A stretch of 64,000 nt of DNA from Pyxidicoccus caerfyrddinensis (lineage in GTDB: Bacteria; Myxococcota; Myxococcia; Myxococcales; Myxococcaceae), in contig NZ_JAAIYA010000004.1 in assembly GCF_010894405.1 (NCBI RefSeq), forward strand, positions 62,001 to 126,000. The letters run 5' to 3'. The translations under genes and the position numbers were made by a program. Below, piece by piece: positions 62,767 to 64,000 of this stretch. The notes under the pieces are model-generated. The model saw only the letters and a program-made list of their open reading frames with translations. It was not told where the DNA came from and did not search any database. Positions within the stretch are counted from its first letter, which is position 1, and the number at the start of each line of letters is the position of its first letter.

Positions 62767-63548
62767 GGCACCTCGCGGAGCGCGGCGTCACTCCTCGTGA
62801 CCCAGGCCGACCTGCGCAAGCTCGTGCACGCGGATGGGCCAACGACAACATCAGATTGGGCGCCATCAACCGGAAGCACACCGTCAAGGTCGTCCGCGTC
62901 ACCCTCGCGGGCAGGACCACGCCCTCGATGACCTCCCTCGTGAGCAGGGTCCGCGAGATGTACGACTTCTTCGCCGTCGCGTCGCACAGCCAGGTGAGCC
63001 TGGAGAGCGTCGCTTCGCAGACCGTGGCGGTGACGGCGGGCAGCAACTGCAAGTCGGCGAAGAGCCAGGCCATCCAGCAGGCCAAATCGAACGCGTTCCT
63101 GACCGTGTATTCGATGCCCAGCGGGCTGTGTCCCACCTCGAACGCTGGCTCGCGCAGCATCTACCTCAATGGCAACCTGTTCCGGGACTACAACCACGAG
63201 ACCGGGCACGTCCTCGGCCTCGCGCACGGCAACGCGCGAGACCCGTCGACCGGCCAGGTCACCCAGTACGGCGACTCGAGCACGTACATGGGCAAGTTTT
63301 CGTCGGATAACTACAACCTCCCGCAGCTCCACTGGCTGGGGTGGACGAAGAAGGAGGAGCTCATCAAGGTCAACTCGGCCATCGACAACGGTGGATTCAT
63401 CGACGTCACCCTCCGTCCTGCGGGAAGCAATGCCGAGCTAGCCAGCGGCCTCTTCATCAAGCCGGTGGGCTACACGAGCAGCTTCGTCCAGGTCGACGGA
63501 CAGAGCGTCGAGGTGTTCACCTCCGTCACGGTGCGCATCAGGCGGTAG
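62763..63548 (+). CDS. M11/gametolysin-like zinc protease, probably 5'-truncated
   Basis: The 261-residue frame begins, at the earliest usable codon after the CBS gene, with GTG 62763 (GTGA overlap). It carries HETGHVLGLAH at 145-155, a full HExxHxxGxxH site, followed by STYMGKFSS as the Met-turn candidate. The domain resembles gametolysin-type (M11) secreted proteases of myxobacteria. There is no signal peptide or propeptide, and the first ~30 residues are not convincing. A second frame nearby reads TQADLRKLVHADGPTTTSDW (from about 62801), which looks like a piece of the missing N-terminus. A frameshift or truncation is likely, so activity is doubtful. Confidence 0.6.
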   Translation: MRHLAERGVTPRDPGRPAQARARGWANDNIRLGAINRKHTVKVVRVTLAGRTTPSMTSLVSRVREMYDFFAVASHSQVSLESVASQTVAVTAGSNCKSAKSQAIQQAKSNAFLTVYSMPSGLCPTSNAGSRSIYLNGNLFRDYNHETGHVLGLAHGNARDPSTGQVTQYGDSSTYMGKFSSDNYNLPQLHWLGWTKKEELIKVNSAIDNGGFIDVTLRPAGSNAELASGLFIKPVGYTSSFVQVDGQSVEVFTSVTVRIRR

Positions 63549-63615
63549 AGGCCGACCTTCGTCGCTCGGCGGCCCGTCCTGGCTGGACCTGCCGCTGCGC
63601 TGACGCGCGTCCCTC

Positions 63616-63645
63616 CCCTCCCGGAAGCCGCAACCTCCGGGAGGG
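63616..63645 (+). terminator. Perfect 10-bp hairpin
   Basis: CCCTCCCGGA (63616-63625) and TCCGGGAGGG (63636-63645) pair around 10 bases, 67 bases after the M11-like stop. There is no T-tract. Confidence 0.5.
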
Positions 63646-63712
63646 ATGACCTCACGACAGGAGCGAAACAAACTCCTTTCGCCCAATCCGGTCCGGAGGC
63701 ATGGAGGTATTC

Positions 63713-64000
63713 ATGTCATCACCCAAGGACCATCTCCTCGAAGCGATTGGGCTCGCGCGGGACAACGTCCGCCGTGGCGGGCGGCCTTTCGGCGCCGTCG
63801 TCGTCAAGGAAGGCCAGGTCATCGCGCGCGGCGTCAACGAGATGCTGGCCACCCACGACCCGACCGCCCACGCGGAGCTCCTCGCGCTCCGCGCCGCGGG
63901 CCGGGCGCTGGGCACACCACGCCTCGACGGCTGCGCCGTGTATGCGAGCGGCCAGCCCTGCCCGATGTGCTTCGCGGCCATTCGGATGGCAGGCATCGAG
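63713..64000 (+). CDS. Nucleoside/cytidine deaminase family, cut by the right edge
   Basis: The first 96 codons are present from ATG 63713 (GGAGGT upstream; an in-frame ATG 12 bases earlier is too close to its ribosome site). The zinc-dependent deaminase signature is visible: THDPTAHAELLALR (His and catalytic Glu) and PCPMC (both zinc Cys). The family deaminates cytosine, guanine or related bases; the RRGGRPFGAVVVKEG start resembles guanine/nucleoside deaminases. The frame is open at the edge. No export signal is seen, so it is cytosolic. Confidence 0.92.
   Translation, partial: MSSPKDHLLEAIGLARDNVRRGGRPFGAVVVKEGQVIARGVNEMLATHDPTAHAELLALRAAGRALGTPRLDGCAVYASGQPCPMCFAAIRMAGIE

Overview
The window looks like chromosomal DNA of a predatory myxobacterium (Myxococcota, most likely Myxococcaceae). 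The evidence is the high GC with strong GC bias at third codon positions, lipoproteins in nearly every neighbourhood, a Ser/Thr kinase with a PEGA tail, an FHA-type sigma-54 activator, a TPR-CHAT protein, WD40 and PKD giants, and many secreted zinc proteases. I see no tRNA, rRNA, CRISPR array or insertion sequence. Both edges cut a gene.

Layout. 1-541: start of an exported protein of unknown function (minus). 987-4942: a 1177-residue protein with annexin-type repeats and a polymorphic-toxin layout, overlapped by one base by a small immunity-like gene. 5071-9185: two secreted metalloproteases, convergent. 9361-14298: an unknown gene divergent from an exported TPR-CHAT (caspase-like) protein. 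14520-19790: a propeller/DUF4241-like protein, an exported cupin and a WD40 protein. 20128-29083: three exported proteins, the last a 1748-residue PKD-repeat lipoprotein, with a decayed gene between. 29223-34591: a GlxA-type regulator divergent from a dienelactone hydrolase, a DUF3060 protein, and an AraC regulator divergent from an acyl-CoA ligase. 34592-36277: an esterase between two gene fragments, with signs of local decay. 36278-38944: a compositionally odd unknown gene, an M57-like protease with two LCCL domains and a Cys-rich lipoprotein. 39167-43609: an operon of lipoprotein, sigma-54 activator, TPR protein and kinase, with a possible -24/-12 promoter. 43738-49810: an unknown gene, a HEIGH-type metalloprotease, a neprosin-type lipoprotein and an OmpA-type lipoprotein pair. 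50139-54377: a toroid-like protein, a frameshifted S41 protease and a GST. 54576-58143: a sirtuin, an NmrA/TetR divergent pair with repeated operator-like sites, and a propeller-like protein. 58293-62032: an apparent operon of a lipase-chaperone (Lif)-like protein, a secreted DNase-I-fold phosphodiesterase of sphingomyelinase type, and apolipoprotein N-acyltransferase. 62344-64000: a CBS protein, an M11-like protease and the start of a nucleoside deaminase.

How the genes fit together. Most encode exported hydrolases (M61-like, M4, M57-like, HEIGH-type, neprosin-type, S41, M11-like, phosphodiesterase, esterase), envelope lipoproteins, and the regulators that may control them. This suits prey degradation and envelope sensing. 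The two most promising systems are the annexin-repeat toxin/immunity pair and the Lif-like/phosphodiesterase/Lnt operon. Many convergent or downstream gaps hold perfect GC-rich hairpins without a T-tract.
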